In this document: positions 17,357 to 25,027 of the stretch, one piece after another | Numbering within the stretch: position 1 is the stretch's first letter | Layout of the letters: each line of letters starts with the position of its first letter | From: Cypionkella sp. | GTDB taxonomy: Bacteria > Pseudomonadota > Alphaproteobacteria > Rhodobacterales > Rhodobacteraceae | Direction: 5' to 3' | Length of the DNA stretch: 41,580 nt | Assembly (NCBI RefSeq): GCF_028290025.1 | Contig: NZ_JAQGKQ010000102.1 | Location: forward strand, 1 to 41,580 | Notes under the pieces: generated by a model | Told to the model about the DNA's origin: nothing | The model's input: the letters and a program-made list of their open reading frames with translations, nothing else | The model's database searches: none | Made by a program: the position numbers and the translations under genes

Positions 17357-18310
17357 TTATTTCACCAATCCGGCATCTTTCAGGACTTCCCCAATCCGGG
17401 TTTTTTCATCGTTCAGGAAAGCGACGAACTCATCGCCCGACAGGTAGGCGTCTTCCCAGCCTTGGGTTTTCAAAGTTTCTTTCCACGTTGCGCTCTCATG
17501 CATCTTGGCGAAACGGTCGAGCCACATGGCCTTGCCTGCGTCCGACATACCCGGAGCGCCAACGATGCCACGCCAGTTACCGACGACCACATTCAGCCCT
17601 GCTTCTTTGAGGCTGGGCGCGTCGATACCCTCAACACGACCTTCAGAAGTCACCGCGATGATGCGAATGCGGCCTGCGTCAGCCATCGGTTTGAACTCCG
17701 AAGCGCCGGACACGGCAACGGTCAGCGCACCGCCACCCAAAGCCGTCACGGTTTCTGCACCGCTGTCATAGGGAATGTAGTTCAGCGTCGCAGCATCAAG
17801 ACCGCTTTCCTTGGCGATCAGCGCCATGACGATGTGGTCAACACCACCCGCCGAGCCGCCACCGATGGCAACCGCTCCGAGATCGGCTTTCATCGCAGCA
17901 ACCAGATCAGCGACGTTTTGGATTGGCGAGTCAGTGGCAACGGCGACAACGCCGGTGTCGTTGGTCAGCCGCACCAATGGTGTCACATCATCCAGCGTCA
18001 CCGGAGAGTTGTTCATCAGGATGCCGCCAACCATAATGACGCCCATCGCCATCACCGCGTTGTCGTTGCCTTGGTTGGCACCGACAAACTCGGTCAGACC
18101 GATGGTGCCGCCAGCGCCGCCTTTGTTGGTGAAGGTCGCGCCGTCGGTGAAGATGCCTTCTTTGTTCATCGCATCAAACGGTAGCCGAGCCATCGCGTCA
18201 TAGCCACCACCCGCACCGCCGGGTGCCATCACCACAGCCGGGTCGGCAAAAGCTGGGGTAAGTCCTGCGAGCGTGACGGCTACGCCTGCGGCGAAAATCG
18301 TTCTGATCAT
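17357..18310 (-). CDS. tctC: Tripartite tricarboxylate transporter periplasmic solute-binding protein TctC
   Basis: A 317-residue extracytoplasmic binding protein of the Bug/TctC family. The signal peptide MIRTIFAAGVAVTLAGLTPA ends at an AFA-DP cleavage site around residue 22. The mature protein shows the VVMAPGGAGGGYDAMARLPF loop that coordinates a carboxylate and the AIGGGSAGGVDHIVMALI block near 160. A GGGAGGAA ribosome binding site precedes the ATG. It is the first gene of the tctCBA operon and captures the substrate in the periplasm. Confidence 0.94.
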   Translation of the reverse strand: MIRTIFAAGVAVTLAGLTPAFADPAVVMAPGGAGGGYDAMARLPFDAMNKEGIFTDGATFTNKGGAGGTIGLTEFVGANQGNDNAVMAMGVIMVGGILMNNSPVTLDDVTPLVRLTNDTGVVAVATDSPIQNVADLVAAMKADLGAVAIGGGSAGGVDHIVMALIAKESGLDAATLNYIPYDSGAETVTALGGGALTVAVSGASEFKPMADAGRIRIIAVTSEGRVEGIDAPSLKEAGLNVVVGNWRGIVGAPGMSDAGKAMWLDRFAKMHESATWKETLKTQGWEDAYLSGDEFVAFLNDEKTRIGEVLKDAGLVK

Positions 18311-18397
18311 GTTATTCCTCCCGTGGAATCATTCGTTACATCTGGTCGCAATCGGTTTGATGACGACCGCAAACTGCCTCCTCGCAGTTGTCTCAAA

Positions 18398-18430
18398 GTC
18401 ATACATACGACAATATCTGCGGGCGAACAA
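18398..18430 (-). promoter_or_regulatory. Candidate promoter of the tctCBA operon with overlapping dyad
   Basis: On the minus strand a -35-like TTGTTC (18430-18425) and a -10-like TATGTA (18407-18402) are separated by 17 bp, about 90 bp upstream of the tctC start. The -10 region lies inside a near-perfect palindrome GTCATACATACGAC (18398-18411), the size and style of a GntR-family operator, so repression by an acid-responsive regulator is plausible. This rests on pattern only. Confidence 0.35.
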
Positions 18431-18468
18431 CCTTTCTGTCTCGGCTCTGGACCAAGAAAGCGCGGTGA

Positions 18469-18507
18469 GGCTAACATGATATTCGCTACAATGTCAGTAT
18501 GTTAGCC
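18469..18507. promoter_or_regulatory. Widely spaced perfect inverted repeat upstream of tctC
   Basis: Arms GGCTAACAT (18469-18477) and ATGTTAGCC (18499-18507) are perfect complements separated by 21 bp, so their centres are about 30 bp (three helical turns) apart. This suits cooperative binding of a dimer on one face of DNA better than an RNA hairpin. It lies about 160-200 bp upstream of the tctC start and about 40 bp from the proposed -35. The rest of the 297-bp gap (18311-18607) shows no gene. Confidence 0.4.
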
Positions 18508-18567
18508 CTTTCGAGATAGCGTCTGAGTGTTTAGTTTTGCCGACCCGCCCCAAGACGTCAAGCTTTG

Positions 18568-18597
18568 GTGCGGCCAAGATGCTTGTTATGGCCGCAC
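18568..18597 (-). terminator. Hairpin after the atuA-DUF4387 operon
   Basis: Arms GTGCGGCCA and TGGCCGCAC form a perfect 9-bp stem with a 12-nt loop, starting 11 bp past the DUF4387 stop. It is well placed to end the minus-strand transcript. On that strand the stem is followed by AAAGCTTGACG rather than a U-run, so intrinsic termination would be weak and the element may instead protect the 3' end. Confidence 0.45.
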
Positions 18598-18607
18598 ATA
18601 GTTCGAA

Positions 18608-18910
18608 TCACTCAATTTGCAATTCTTCCAGCAAAGATCCCCAGCCAGCGCCGTGCATGTCCCGATCAGCGCCGGTGCCTTGCACAACTGGGCGCGGCAC
18701 TGAAAACTTGATCACGTTCAACGAAGGAATGTCGAAACGTTTCAGCAGTTGGCGATCAACGCCGAACAGCCGGGCGACGACTTCGTCTTTCAGGCCAGCT
18801 TTCACCCGCTCAAACACTATCGCATCGTCACAGAACACATCGACGGTCAGCCAGAACGGCCCGGCATTCTTTGAGCGGACTTTGCTGACCAGTTCACCAA
18901 GTTCAGGCAT
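18608..18910 (-). CDS. DUF4387 domain protein, AtuA partner
   Basis: A 100-residue DUF4387 protein. Visible blocks are VRSKNAGPFWLTVDVFCDD (residues about 11-29), VFERVKAGL, and a C-terminal FSVPRPVVQGTGADRDMHGA. DUF4387 genes usually follow AtuA/DUF1446 genes, or are fused to them, which implies a two-part enzyme; the reaction is not established. The start MPELGEL at 18910 overlaps the end of atuA by 8 bp. An earlier in-frame ATG at 18958 lies deep in atuA and is unlikely. Confidence 0.88.
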   Translation of the reverse strand: MPELGELVSKVRSKNAGPFWLTVDVFCDDAIVFERVKAGLKDEVVARLFGVDRQLLKRFDIPSLNVIKFSVPRPVVQGTGADRDMHGAGWGSLLEELQIE

Positions 18911-20261
18911 GCCCAACCTCATGCACTTCCAGCACGAAGGCCGACATTGGATCATCAAGCTCCATCACATGATTGAGACAGAATTCATGCAATTCACCGC
19001 GCTGCATTTCGGCAGGCGAGAACGGGAAGGCGAAGGTCGGCATCGGTTCGTCCTCTGACAGCGGATGGTGCAGCAGGTAGGGGTTCAATATTTTGGCGGC
19101 CTCGGAAGCCTGCTCGGCGGTAGGGCAAGTGAGGATGCCAAGAACGCCAACTTCGACCAGCGTTTCCTTGCGATTTTCTAAGCCGCCAAGCGTGGCATCG
19201 ACGCCGATCAACCGAAGTTCAACGGTGAATTGGTCGGAGCTAAGACCCATCCGTTCGATAATTTTCTGGGTGACTTTGGTTTTCACATCGGCCGCCCACT
19301 CGCGGATATTTTCGACGTAGCGGCGGTCGCGGATGATCGCGAGACCAACCGCCTGATGCCCCACAACCCGCGCGCCCTCCAGCTTGACGGTATAGCGGCC
19401 GGGAACCCAAGTAGAGCCTTCAACCCGGACGCGGCGTGTATCAAGCGCGCTGTAGCCCGCGTGGGTCACATCAAGATGGCCGCCTGGTTCATAGAGGATG
19501 AACGGATCGGCGTTCTCGTAAAGCATATGTGCCGAGACGGTGTAGGGGGTAGCAGAAGCCTCAGGTGCCATCGGTTCGACGGTAAAACCTGTGGCATCGA
19601 AATCAATCTGGATCACGCCAGAGTTTGGATGCGTGGTCGCGAGCGCGCCACATTCGCCAACCTTCGCACCATGCCAAGCAGCGCCCGCATGATCGCCCCG
19701 TGTGATCGGCAGAGCTGCGATGATGGCGGTATCGGTGGTGCGGCCAGCGATGATGATATCAGCGCCCGTAGCCAAGGCGGCGGCGATTTGCTCGGTGCCA
19801 GCGAGGGCCACGATATTGGTGCAATCGTCGATGATCTGATCGGAAATCTCAGGCGCGGCAGACAGCGCGCGCAGGCGACCGTTTGCCATTGCGGCCTTGA
19901 TGCGAGCTTTCGGCTGGCCCGAACGCAGGGTGGCGACCTTGGCCTGCATCCCTTCTTCAATCGCGATTTCGCGGGTGATATCGAGCAGCCACTCGACCGC
20001 CGAATCCGCGCCGCAAGTGCCTGCGGTGCCGATGACCAATGGCACTCCGGCTGTCGCGCGGGCCTGCATCAGCTCGCGCCATTCGGCTTTGATGGACGCG
20101 CGGGAGTATTTTGAGACGCCGCGCCCGAGATAGGACGGGCCGCTGTCGGTTGAGCCGCCATCGACGGCGATAATGTCGGGGCGGCCTGCGATGCCCAGCG
20201 CCAATGCGGCGCGATCATAGCCAAGGCCCAGCGCCCCTGTTGGGATCAATACGCGTGTCAT
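18903..20261 (-). CDS. AtuA family protein (DUF1446, acyclic terpene utilisation-like)
   Basis: A 452-residue AtuA-family protein: MTRVLIPTGALGLGYD at the N-terminus, DIIAVDGGSTDSGPSYLGRG (residues about 29-48), VIGTAGTCGADSAVEWLLDI near 77-96, and IIAGRTTDTAIIAALPI near 170. The family is named after a gene in the Pseudomonas citronellol/geraniol pathway, but most homologues, like this one, lie far from geranyl-CoA carboxylase genes and have no assigned reaction. A strong GGAGG precedes the ATG. It lies 24 bp downstream of a GntR gene and overlaps DUF4387, so the three probably form one transcript. No terpene-degrading enzymes are present in the window. Confidence 0.88.
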   Translation of the reverse strand: MTRVLIPTGALGLGYDRAALALGIAGRPDIIAVDGGSTDSGPSYLGRGVSKYSRASIKAEWRELMQARATAGVPLVIGTAGTCGADSAVEWLLDITREIAIEEGMQAKVATLRSGQPKARIKAAMANGRLRALSAAPEISDQIIDDCTNIVALAGTEQIAAALATGADIIIAGRTTDTAIIAALPITRGDHAGAAWHGAKVGECGALATTHPNSGVIQIDFDATGFTVEPMAPEASATPYTVSAHMLYENADPFILYEPGGHLDVTHAGYSALDTRRVRVEGSTWVPGRYTVKLEGARVVGHQAVGLAIIRDRRYVENIREWAADVKTKVTQKIIERMGLSSDQFTVELRLIGVDATLGGLENRKETLVEVGVLGILTCPTAEQASEAAKILNPYLLHHPLSEDEPMPTFAFPFSPAEMQRGELHEFCLNHVMELDDPMSAFVLEVHEVGHA

Positions 20262-20285
20262 CGTTTTTCCTCCGTTATAATAGGC

Positions 20286-21188
20286 TTACAAAGCCGCAGC
20301 GGTTTCGGGCTGCGGTAGGAACATTTCTTCACGGGCTTTGCGCTGCTTGGCTTTGCCCAAATGCGCGAACATCAAGTCGGCGGCTTGCGCGGTATCGCTG
20401 GCGTCCAGGGCATCAAGGATAGCAAGATGCTCGGCGTTTTGGTCGATCACCTGATCGGTGTTCAGGGTCTGACGGTATTCCACCAAGCGGCGCAGTTGGT
20501 TCAGTTTTTGCACCGTAGAGAGCAGAAAGCGGTTGCCTGAGAGTTCGGCCAAGCCTTCGTGAAACTCGGAATTGGCCTCGAACAACTCCATCTGGCTGAG
20601 GCGCTGCCAGCCGCCATCGGCGACGATCTGCTGCCGCCGTCGCAGATCGGCCAACACATTGCGGTCCAAGCGGAATTGCGGCGAGCGTAGACCGTGGGTC
20701 TCGATCACTTGGCGCAACTCGTAGCACTCGCGATAAGCTTCGACCGAGTCGATCAGCGCGGCAAAGGTCCAACCTCGGCCCTCGTTACGCTCAATCCAAC
20801 CCTCACCCGAGATCCGGGTCAGCACGCGGCGCAGGCCAAGCCGTGAGATGCCGTAGCGGCGCATCAGATCATTCTCGCTGATCCGGTCGGGCAGGCGTTT
20901 GGCGAGGCGATCATCGGCGATGCGCAGGTAGATTGCGACCTCGGACGTATCGTCAGTCGACGCAGCTTCTGACACAAGCGCCGGATTGCGCAAGAAAAAG
21001 CCTTTGTTCGGCACACGCTCCAGCAGACCCTGATCGGCGAGATAGCCGAGGGCCGACCGGATCGGCTGACGCGAAGTGCCCAGAATTTCCTGGAGACTGG
21101 TTTCGGTCAGATGTTGCCCCTGTGTCATGGCCGATGTCCTGATATGGCGGACGATCCTGTCTGCCAAGGTGCGATGTAATTCGTTCAT
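20286..21188 (-). CDS. GntR-family regulator with two winged-helix domains and an FCD domain
   Basis: A 300-residue regulator. Residues 1-62 form a GntR winged helix (LTETSLQEILGTSRQPIRSA). Residues about 85-145 form a second complete winged helix (RISENDLMRRYGISRLGLRR, then GEGWIERNEGRGWTF). Residues about 150-285 form an FCD effector domain (LFEANSEFHEGLAELSGNRF). FadR-subfamily proteins normally have one DNA-binding domain, so the tandem arrangement is unusual. It is paralogous to the protein encoded at 22455-23348. It lies between the IPMDH-like gene and atuA on the same strand, with a dyad 22 bp upstream of its start, and probably autoregulates and responds to an acidic pathway metabolite. 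Confidence 0.88.
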   Translation of the reverse strand: MNELHRTLADRIVRHIRTSAMTQGQHLTETSLQEILGTSRQPIRSALGYLADQGLLERVPNKGFFLRNPALVSEAASTDDTSEVAIYLRIADDRLAKRLPDRISENDLMRRYGISRLGLRRVLTRISGEGWIERNEGRGWTFAALIDSVEAYRECYELRQVIETHGLRSPQFRLDRNVLADLRRRQQIVADGGWQRLSQMELFEANSEFHEGLAELSGNRFLLSTVQKLNQLRRLVEYRQTLNTDQVIDQNAEHLAILDALDASDTAQAADLMFAHLGKAKQRKAREEMFLPQPETAAAL

Positions 21189-21204
21189 GTTCCAACCTGA
21201 AATG

Positions 21205-21227
21205 GCATTATGTAAACATATACGCCA
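21205..21227. promoter_or_regulatory. Probable operator upstream of the first tandem-HTH GntR gene
   Basis: In the 51-bp gap between the IPMDH-like gene and the GntR gene, TATGT-AA-ACATA (21210-21221) is a perfect palindrome, flanked by GGC on the left and GCC on the right. The left half reads GGCATTATGT, which closely matches GGCATTTTGT in the repeat at 22326-22351 upstream of the paralogous regulator. This supports a shared binding site. Function is inferred. Confidence 0.5.
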
Positions 21228-21239
21228 ATCGAAGCTGGA

Positions 21240-22307
21240 TCAATCTTGCTGACCAAGTGCTTGCAGAACGTGGTCGGTAAAGGCGGCGGTGCCCAAAGTG
21301 CCGCCGAGATCGGCGGTGCGGGTCGTGGGATTGTCCAAGGTGGCTTCGACCGCAGCTTCGATCTGCCGAGCGGCTTCGGCCAAGGCGGGGGCCGCGTGAC
21401 GGATCGACAGCCAATGCAGCAGCATGGCGCTGGATAGGATCAGCGAGGTGGGATTGGCCTTGCCTTGACCAGCGATATCCGGCGCAGAGCCGTGTTGCGC
21501 TTGGGCGACGCAGATATTCTCACCTTGGTTGATCGAGCCGCCAAGGCCAAGGCTGCCGCAAAGCTCCGAAGCCTCATCCGACAGGATATCGCCGAACATG
21601 TTGGTGGTGACGATCACATCAAAACGGTCAGGTTGGCGGATCAGCAGCGCGGCGGTGGCATCAACGATCAACTCGTCAAGCTGCACATCGGGGTATTCGG
21701 CGGCGACTTTGCGCACCTCACGCAGAAACAGGCCGTCGGACAGTTTGACCACATTGGCCTTATGCACCGCAGTGACCTTGCGGCGGCGGCTGCGGGCCAG
21801 TTCAAACGCGGCGCGTGCCACGCGATTGGAAGCCCGCGCGGTGATTTTGCGGATGGAAAGCGCCATGTCGGGGTCGGGCATAAACTCACCCGAGCCTGCG
21901 AACATATTGCGGTCAGAGTAGAAGCCCTCGGTATTTTCGCGCACGATCACCAGATCCATCGGCTTACGCAGGATGCTGAGATCGGGACGTGAGCGGCAGG
22001 GGCGGATGTTGGCGAACAGTTCAAACTTTACGCGCAACTCGCCCGAGGGATTGATGCCGCCTTTGTCGCGGCTTGGGTAATCATAGTGCGACACCGGGCC
22101 GAGGATGACGCCATCAACCTGCGGGATGCGCTGCATCACGGTGTCAGGCAGGGTGGAGCCTTGCTCGGCAAGCGCCTTCAGGCCAATGTCGGCGCTTTCG
22201 ATCTGCAGGTTGAGGTTCAGCTTGGCGTTGGCGGCGTCCAGCACGCGCAGTGTGGCTGCGGTAATTTCGGGGCCGATGCCGTCGCCGGGCAGAACGAGGA
22301 TGCGCAT
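21240..22307 (-). CDS. Isocitrate/isopropylmalate dehydrogenase-family enzyme (tartrate/3-isopropylmalate dehydrogenase-like)
   Basis: A 355-residue beta-decarboxylating dehydrogenase. It has the N-terminal MRILVLPGDGIGPEI, an FANIRPCRSRP substrate-arginine block, LVIVRENTEGFYSDRNM near residue 120, the metal-site IVTTNMFGDILSDEASEL near 230, and the nucleotide block HGSAPDIAGQGKANP near 270. These enzymes oxidise 2-hydroxy acids such as isopropylmalate, D-malate or tartrate with NAD+, often with decarboxylation. No leuCD genes are nearby, so leucine biosynthesis is unlikely. GAGG precedes the ATG at 22307. It is divergent from one tandem-HTH GntR gene and followed by the other, which points to catabolism of a hydroxy-dicarboxylate. 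Confidence 0.85.
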   Translation of the reverse strand: MRILVLPGDGIGPEITAATLRVLDAANAKLNLNLQIESADIGLKALAEQGSTLPDTVMQRIPQVDGVILGPVSHYDYPSRDKGGINPSGELRVKFELFANIRPCRSRPDLSILRKPMDLVIVRENTEGFYSDRNMFAGSGEFMPDPDMALSIRKITARASNRVARAAFELARSRRRKVTAVHKANVVKLSDGLFLREVRKVAAEYPDVQLDELIVDATAALLIRQPDRFDVIVTTNMFGDILSDEASELCGSLGLGGSINQGENICVAQAQHGSAPDIAGQGKANPTSLILSSAMLLHWLSIRHAAPALAEAARQIEAAVEATLDNPTTRTADLGGTLGTAAFTDHVLQALGQQD

Positions 22308-22325
22308 GGGGTGGCCTCAGTAAGG

Positions 22326-22351
22326 TGGCATTTTGTGCCTATGAAATGCCA
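22326..22351. promoter_or_regulatory. Perfect inverted repeat in the divergent IPMDH-like/GntR promoter region
   Basis: TGGCATTT (22326-22333) and AAATGCCA (22344-22351) are perfect 8-bp arms with a 10-bp spacer, starting 19 bp upstream of the dehydrogenase start and about 104 bp upstream of the divergent regulator. The left arm plus spacer, GGCATTTTGT, matches GGCATTATGT in the other regulator's promoter (21205-21214). This position would let one or both GntR proteins control both divergent genes. Confidence 0.55.
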
Positions 22352-22454
22352 ATACGACTCACGTCGGAATTTTGCAAGTGCAAAAAACCACATGCTTGGC
22401 GTGGGCGGGCGGATGTGCGACAAGGTGCCTAACCGTTATTGGAAAGCTTTTGAC

Positions 22455-23348
22455 GTGTCGCAGATCATCAGTTCGCTTGCGCTTCAGATTGCTCGGTTCG
22501 TTCATGCCAGCGGTATGGCCGAGGCCGAGCCGTTGACCGAACGCAGTCTTGCGGCGCGGTTTCATGTCTCACGTTCTCCGATCCGAGCGGCCTTGCAGGA
22601 ACTGGAAGTGGCGGGAGTGCTGAGGCCCGGTTCGCGTGGGGGTTATTGCGTTGCCGATACGAAGTTGGCCGCGGATTTGGCGGCGGAACCTGCGCCGACT
22701 GAGGATGATGAGGACGTTTACTTAGCCATCGCGCGGGATCGCCTTAGCGGGCAGATGCCGGAACGGATCAGCGAAAACGAATTGCTGCGCCGCTATGGTA
22801 TTACCCGGCCCCGGATTCAGGCGTTGCTGCGGCGGATGTCTGAAGAAGGCTGGGTTGAGCGTTTGCCGGGCAATGGGTGGCGGTTTCTTCCAGTTTTGAC
22901 CTCGATGCAGACCTATCGGCAAAGCTATTCGTTTCGGCAGGCGATTGAACCCGCCGCCCTATTGGAACCCGGCTACGCGGCCAATGTGCCGGAGTTAGGG
23001 CGGCATCTGGAGCAGCAGCATCGGCTTGTCGCGGGCGAAGTGCTGGAAATCTCTACGGTGCGTTTGTTCGAGGTGAACAGTGCTCTGCACGAGGCAATCA
23101 CCGAGTGCAGCGGCAATGCGTTTTTCATCGAAAGCCTGCGGCGGGTGAACCGATTACGGCGGCTCATCGAATACGGCCAAAGCATTGACCGAGAATTGGC
23201 CCGGTTGCGCTGCGCCGAGCATGTGCAGATATTGGAATTGACCTTGCAAGGCAAAAACCGTCAGGCTGCCGATACAATGCGCGACCACTTGGCAGCGCTT
23301 GGCCCAATCAAAGCACCGACCATTCCTCCGAGTCGGGTAGCGATGTGA
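22455..23348 (+). CDS. Second GntR-family regulator with two winged-helix domains and an FCD domain
   Basis: About 297 residues from GTG 22455. It aligns without gaps at its N-terminus to the regulator at 20286-21188: first winged helix LTERSLAARFHVSRSPIRAA, second winged helix RISENELLRRYGITRPRIQA then EEGWVERLPGNGWRF, then an FCD domain with LFEVNSALHEAITECSGNAF. I chose GTG 22455 because GGAAAG lies 8 nt upstream and because the paralogue begins at the equivalent residue. ATG codons at 22392 and 22413 are alternatives that would add a short unconserved extension. It is divergent from the IPMDH-like gene and convergent with the DNA ligase gene. Confidence 0.82.
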   Translation: MSQIISSLALQIARFVHASGMAEAEPLTERSLAARFHVSRSPIRAALQELEVAGVLRPGSRGGYCVADTKLAADLAAEPAPTEDDEDVYLAIARDRLSGQMPERISENELLRRYGITRPRIQALLRRMSEEGWVERLPGNGWRFLPVLTSMQTYRQSYSFRQAIEPAALLEPGYAANVPELGRHLEQQHRLVAGEVLEISTVRLFEVNSALHEAITECSGNAFFIESLRRVNRLRRLIEYGQSIDRELARLRCAEHVQILELTLQGKNRQAADTMRDHLAALGPIKAPTIPPSRVAM

Positions 23349-23473
23349 TGGCGTAGGCATTCCCGTGCAAAAGTTAACTTTCGGTAAATGACCCCTACGT
23401 AACCTATTGATATCACATAAGCAGAGCCTTTGCCACGTGTGGACACACCAGCCTGGCCTCCGGTTGCTTCGGG

Positions 23474-25027
23474 TCACAACATCGCGCGTAAGGTCTGCAA
23501 CTGATCGGCCTCGGCTGCGGGCTTATCCCAGCGGATGCGCGAAATGCGCGGAAAGCGCATGGCGAGGCCAGAGCGGTGACGGGGCGATAGGTTGAGGCCC
23601 TCAAACGCAACTTCGACCACCAGCAGCGGCGCAAGCTGCCGCACCGGGCCAAAACGTTGCGTGGTGTTTTTACGCACGAAGCGGTCGAGTTCTTTAAGCT
23701 CCTCATCGGTGAAACCGAAATAGGCTTTGCCGACCGGGACCAAATCGGTGCCGTCCCACAGGCCGAAGGTGAAATCGCTGTAAAAGCCCGAGCGTTTGCC
23801 GTGACCGCTCTGCGCGTAGATCAGCACGGCATCAATCACCATCGGATCACGTTTCCACTTGAACCAAGGGCCGCGCGGACGCCCCGCAATATAGGGCGCA
23901 TCGCGGCGTTTGATCATCACGCCTTCGATGACCGAGGCGGGCGGAGTGGCGCGTAAGTCAGTCAAATCTTCCCAAGCGTTGAAGGGCAGCAGAGGCGACA
24001 AGTCGATGCGGTCGCTGATGAAATTGACGGATTCAAGCCGCGCGCGACGGGAGGCTAGCGGAAGCGGGCGCAAATCTTCGCCTTGCCATGTCAGGATATC
24101 ATAGAGCCGCAGACTGGCAGGATGGCTTTTCAGCATCGCGCCGCTGACCAGTTTGCGACCAAGGCGCTTTTGCAGATCCGCAAAGGGGGCGACCTCGGTA
24201 TCGCGGCGCACCAGAAGCTCACCATCGACGGCGCCTTCAAAGTCGAGCGCTTCGATCAGATCAGGGAAGGCAGCGCCAATGTCTTCACCAGTGCGGGAAT
24301 ATAGCCTGCGCAGGCCGCCTTCCGACACCGCTTGCACCCGGATGCCGTCCCATTTCCATTCGGCAAAATACTCGTCTGGGTTAAGTGGGATAAGGTCTTG
24401 TGGGGTGATTGGAGTGGATAGCATCACGGGGCGGAAAGGTGCGGAGGATGCGGGTTCCGGGCGATCTCCGCCTGCCAGCCATGCGAAAAGTGCGGTGTAG
24501 GGCTGCTGCAATCCGTGCCAGATTTCCTCAACTTCCTCGACGCTGCGGGCGCTGGTTTGTGCCAAAGCGATGCGGGCAAGTCGGGCGGAAACGCCGACGC
24601 GCATGTTCCCGGTGGCGAGCTTCAGGAAAGCGAGTCGTTCGGGTGCGGTGAGCCTGTCGAGTATCCCGGCGATAGCTGCGGGCAGCGCCACTTTGCCCGT
24701 TTCGCGCAACAGCGTCACGGCATCGGATAGAGTTACCTCGGGGCCGGGGTTTGAACCTTCAGGCCAGATCAAGGCGATGGTTTCGGCCAGATCGCCAACG
24801 AAATCGTAGGACAAAGCGAAAAGCTGCTCGTCTACCCGCTCGCCTGCCAAGCGACGGAGCAGCGAGGGTGAAACTTGGCGCAACTCCAACGTGCTGGTGA
24901 GCGCGGCCAATGCCCAACCGCGATCTGGGTCAGGGGTGGCAGCAAAATAATGCGACAGGATGGTCAGTTTGGCATTGCGGCCTGCTGTGAAAGCCAGCCG
25001 CTCTAAAAGGCGCGCGAAAGCTTTCAT
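23474..25027 (-). CDS. ATP-dependent DNA ligase of the ligase-associated DNA damage response group
   Basis: A 517-residue ATP-dependent ligase with an N-terminal DNA-binding domain (about 1-190). The adenylation domain has the nucleophile K225 in FAEWKWDGIRVQA, with later nucleotidyltransferase motifs RLYSRTGEDIGAAFPDL, DGELLV and GVMIKRRDAPYIAGRPRGPW, and an OB-fold C-terminus with WFKWKRDP. It seals nicks after forming an enzyme-AMP intermediate. It lacks the polymerase and nuclease domains of LigD and instead matches the bacterial ligase that is normally encoded with an exonuclease, a DEXH helicase (Lhr-like) and the PdeM phosphoesterase. The start overlaps the exonuclease stop by 4 bp. 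Neither the helicase nor pdeM is present downstream. Confidence 0.9.
   Translation of the reverse strand: MKAFARLLERLAFTAGRNAKLTILSHYFAATPDPDRGWALAALTSTLELRQVSPSLLRRLAGERVDEQLFALSYDFVGDLAETIALIWPEGSNPGPEVTLSDAVTLLRETGKVALPAAIAGILDRLTAPERLAFLKLATGNMRVGVSARLARIALAQTSARSVEEVEEIWHGLQQPYTALFAWLAGGDRPEPASSAPFRPVMLSTPITPQDLIPLNPDEYFAEWKWDGIRVQAVSEGGLRRLYSRTGEDIGAAFPDLIEALDFEGAVDGELLVRRDTEVAPFADLQKRLGRKLVSGAMLKSHPASLRLYDILTWQGEDLRPLPLASRRARLESVNFISDRIDLSPLLPFNAWEDLTDLRATPPASVIEGVMIKRRDAPYIAGRPRGPWFKWKRDPMVIDAVLIYAQSGHGKRSGFYSDFTFGLWDGTDLVPVGKAYFGFTDEELKELDRFVRKNTTQRFGPVRQLAPLLVVEVAFEGLNLSPRHRSGLAMRFPRISRIRWDKPAAEADQLQTLRAML

Noticed and set aside
17099..18184. Plus-strand reading frame of 361 codons opposite tctB-tctC
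   Set aside because: It is antisense to tctC with its signal peptide and family motifs. The translated frame is rich in Arg/His and shows no recognisable domain.
22086..22454. Upstream extension of the second GntR regulator into the IPMDH-like gene
   Set aside because: It is antisense to the dehydrogenase N-terminus, and the paralogous regulator begins exactly where GTG 22455 does.
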